Assembly: GCA_036404275.1 (NCBI GenBank)
Contig: DASXAM010000112.1
Span: 1-7,368, forward strand
Source of the DNA: AP-15 sp036404275
Lineage (GTDB): Bacteria; Pseudomonadota; Alphaproteobacteria; ATCC43930; CGMCC-115725
Reading direction: 5' to 3'
Length of the DNA: 7,368 nt
Under the pieces are notes generated by a model that was not told the DNA's origin, ran no database searches, and saw nothing but the letters and a program-made list of their open reading frames with translations. The translations under genes were made by a program, and so were the position numbers. Positions 5,761-7,368 of this stretch are shown here, in pieces (within the stretch, counting starts at the first letter, position 1; each line of letters begins with the position of its first letter).

Positions 5761-6675
5761 ATGAACCTCGTGATGCATCGGCGGCGGCGCGCCGCCATCC
5801 ACCGCCTGGGGCTACTGATCGCAGCCGCGGGCTTGTCGATCGCGGTCGCGCAGACTGCCGCGCAAGCGGCGAGCGGCGACCTGACATTGCTCTGCCCCTC
5901 GGGTGCCACCGGCGAGCCGCGCTTGAAAAATCCGCAAACCGGACAAACCCAGGCGATCACCGATGCGGGCTTGCGCGCGGTTGCGACGGCGGCTTGCGGG
6001 CTCCGGCTGCTCGGCACACCGGATATCGGCCCGGTCAAATTCGTCAATCGCCAGACCCGGCCGATTTATGTCGGCTTCAGCGGCACGGGCTCGATCCATT
6101 ACGATGCCGGCGCCAAATGCACCGTGACCGGCAACGGGCTGAAGATTGCCGCCGGGGCGATCTGCACCGGGACCGTCGACGCCACCAACAGCGGCAGCCG
6201 CTTTTGCGCCTCGCCCTTCGCCAATCCGAACTGCACGCGCGCGCAGGACGACCATCTGACCTTGATCGAGACGGCCTTTGACACCAAGGACCAGTGCCAG
6301 TGGACGCACGATCCTGGCACCTGCGTCTCCTACGATGTCAGCGTAATCCCGACCAGCTGCACCGTTGAATTGTGGCGCCAGAACCAATGCGCCAGCGGTG
6401 GCGGCGCCTCCTACAATCTGCCGGTCGAGCTGAGCTGCGCCGGAACGCCGCCGGCCCCGAGCTTCTCCTGCCGCGGGCCGACCGACGGCACCTACGGTCC
6501 GCAGAAATACCCGCGGCATTGCGGCAACCCCAACGCCACTTGCGTCGGCAATACCCAGGCCTGCGTCAACGCCTATTTCTTTCCGATGTTTACGCCGCCC
6601 GAGAACAAATATCAGCCGACCGGGGTATGCACCGGTGGCCGGACCTTGACGATCACCTTTCTTTCTGGGTCATAG
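5761..6675 (+). CDS. Secreted cysteine-rich protein, probable thaumatin-like domain
   Basis: The 304-residue protein begins with a clear Sec signal peptide: a basic n-region (RRRR at 7-10), a hydrophobic core at about 16-32, and a probable cut after AQA (34-36). The mature part has exactly 16 cysteines (45, 79, 120, 135, 149, 158, 179, 188, 200, 210, 226, 237, 254, 261, 268, 290), the number forming eight disulphides in thaumatins. Further thaumatin-like features are KFVNRQTRPIYVGFSGTGS (93-111), resembling the N-terminal strand pair; TLIE (167-170); YDVSVIP (191-197), resembling the family's 'YDVS' block; and CVNAYFF...GVC...TLTITF (268-300), resembling the C-terminal 'CP.AYSYA...C...Y.ITF'. 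Glu170, Asp174 and Asp192 could line the acidic cleft. Thaumatin-like proteins bind or cleave beta-glucans in some cases; the role here is unknown. ATG 5761 has AGAGG (5753-5757) only three bases upstream; ATG 5773 is the alternative. The frame is open far upstream, but that part is antisense to the oxidase gene. Confidence 0.62.
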   Translation: MNLVMHRRRRAAIHRLGLLIAAAGLSIAVAQTAAQAASGDLTLLCPSGATGEPRLKNPQTGQTQAITDAGLRAVATAACGLRLLGTPDIGPVKFVNRQTRPIYVGFSGTGSIHYDAGAKCTVTGNGLKIAAGAICTGTVDATNSGSRFCASPFANPNCTRAQDDHLTLIETAFDTKDQCQWTHDPGTCVSYDVSVIPTSCTVELWRQNQCASGGGASYNLPVELSCAGTPPAPSFSCRGPTDGTYGPQKYPRHCGNPNATCVGNTQACVNAYFFPMFTPPENKYQPTGVCTGGRTLTITFLSGS

Positions 6676-6695
6676 CCCGGCGGCGATCAGCGGCG

Positions 6696-6725
6696 TTGCC
6701 GCGAGCGGCGCCAACCGCCTACAAT
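6696..6725 (+). promoter_or_regulatory. Candidate sigma-70-like promoter for the last gene
   Basis: TTGCCG (6696-6701) and TACAAT (6720-6725) match the -35 and -10 consensus at four and five of six bases with an 18-base spacer. The start site would fall near 6732, leaving a leader of about 35 bases before ATG 6767. Its presence in the 91-base gap suggests the last gene is transcribed independently of the thaumatin-like gene. Confidence 0.42.
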
Positions 6726-6766
6726 CGCGCTCGTCGACCCGACCGCAGCCGAGGAGCGAGACCAGA

Positions 6767-7368
6767 ATGGCGCCCGCAACCGCAGATCAAGAAACCAAGC
6801 GACTTTACAGCGAGCTCGAAGAGCGGCTGCTCGCTCGCGACCAGATCGGCGGCAGCCGGGTCTATTACGAATTGCTGCGCCGCGGCCGGCCTCTGCCCGA
6901 AATCATGGCAGAGGCGGTGCGGATCCATGCGCCCTATACGCATGTGCCATACCATCAGCGCATCGATGACGGTTTCCCGAATTTTGTCAACAACGACCAT
7001 TGCCTGTTGAGCGCCCGGGCGGCGATCAATCTGCAAAAGATGCTGCCGGAAAAACTGGCGGGGCTGCCGCTGGCGCAGACGATCTGGTACATCCCCTCCG
7101 GGCTCGACATCCGGAACCAGAAGATCCTGAAGGCGCCCGGGCATTACGCGACCCGGGGCTACAAGATGCCCAACACTGCTCCGCCCAAGCCGGTCGTGTA
7201 TTGGCCCGACCAGGAGCCGTCGAGAGAATCGGGGCCCCTGAACGAGCGCCTCAACAACTGGCTGACCCTGGTCGAGCGCGGCCAGGTCATCGAAGCTTAT
7301 CGCACCTTCCTCGGTCTGATGGAGGAGAGGGAGCACCGCAAGGAGGTGCTGGCGCAGCTGGTCTTCGC
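6767..7368 (+). CDS. Conserved-looking protein of unknown function, 3' end outside window
   Basis: The open frame runs from ATG 6767 to the right edge (200 whole codons) with strong third-position G/C bias. A Shine-Dalgarno, GAGGAG (6751-6756), lies ten bases upstream. I do not recognise the family. There is no signal peptide or membrane segment, so it is probably cytosolic. The visible part looks mostly helical. Residues 11-60 form amphipathic helices and contain LPEIMAEAVRIHAPY (43-57), which faintly recalls helix patterns of carboxymuconolactone-decarboxylase-like or questin-oxidase-like proteins, too weak to call. A cluster of possible metal or catalytic residues follows: His54, His59, His63, Asp67, Asp68, Asp77, His78. 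Then come a Trp-Tyr-Ile-Pro strand (107-110), GLDIRNQKILKAPGHY (112-127), and a Pro-rich stretch (139-156) before further charged helices. The minus-strand frame over the same bases is an Arg/Gln-rich shadow. Confidence 0.85.
   Translation, partial: MAPATADQETKRLYSELEERLLARDQIGGSRVYYELLRRGRPLPEIMAEAVRIHAPYTHVPYHQRIDDGFPNFVNNDHCLLSARAAINLQKMLPEKLAGLPLAQTIWYIPSGLDIRNQKILKAPGHYATRGYKMPNTAPPKPVVYWPDQEPSRESGPLNERLNNWLTLVERGQVIEAYRTFLGLMEEREHRKEVLAQLVF

Noticed and set aside
4873..6675. A 600-codon plus-strand open frame covering the oxidase gene and the thaumatin-like gene.
   Set aside because: Its first 296 codons are antisense to the FAD oxidase, with a composition unlike a real protein. Only the part from ATG 5761, which has a ribosome-binding site and a signal peptide, is a gene.
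6719..7336. A minus-strand 205-codon open frame opposite the last gene.
   Set aside because: It has no ribosome-binding site or recognisable family, and the plus-strand frame has better codon bias and a well-placed Shine-Dalgarno.

Overview
The window is GC-rich, densely packed chromosomal DNA with alternating gene orientations. Strong G/C preference at third codon positions, the PuuB/OrdL-type FAD oxidase, the Rv0623-type VapB antitoxin and the protein families present all fit an alphaproteobacterium, possibly a Rhodospirillales-like lineage. That placement is an inference from gene content, since no rRNA or other marker gene lies here. No tRNA, rRNA, CRISPR array, insertion sequence or integrase was seen.

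Layout, left to right. (1) The 3' end of ahcY (S-adenosylhomocysteine hydrolase) enters from the left and stops at 436. (2) A VapBC type II toxin-antitoxin operon (657-1318) follows. (3) Immediately after it, 1354-1404 repeats the last 51 bases of ahcY, stop codon included, with 48 of 51 bases identical. The toxin-antitoxin module is therefore bracketed by direct repeats of the ahcY terminus. (4) On the minus strand, a DJ-1/PfpI-family isonitrile-hydratase-like gene (1379-2086) ends inside the distal repeat, so its last eight residues and stop are read antisense through the duplicated tail. (5) A 375-base gap precedes kup (2462-4345), a potassium/proton symporter. (6) kup converges, with only 8 bases between the stop codons, on a minus-strand FAD-dependent amine/amino-acid oxidase-like gene (4354-5667). 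(7) A 93-base divergent intergenic region holds a perfect 12-bp palindrome. Beyond it is a secreted protein with 16 cysteines and thaumatin-like features (5761-6675). (8) The last gene (6767 to the right edge) is a conserved-looking protein I cannot assign, cut by the window.

The genes do not form one pathway. AhcY removes S-adenosylhomocysteine in the methyl cycle, Kup imports potassium, and the two enzymes on the minus strand are likely catabolic. The most informative structure is the ahcY-tail duplication around vapBC. It looks like the footprint of a small element that entered at the 3' end of ahcY, rebuilt the gene's end and displaced the former end about 0.97 kb downstream. The second notable item is the bacterial thaumatin-like exported protein, divergent from the oxidase across a possible shared operator.
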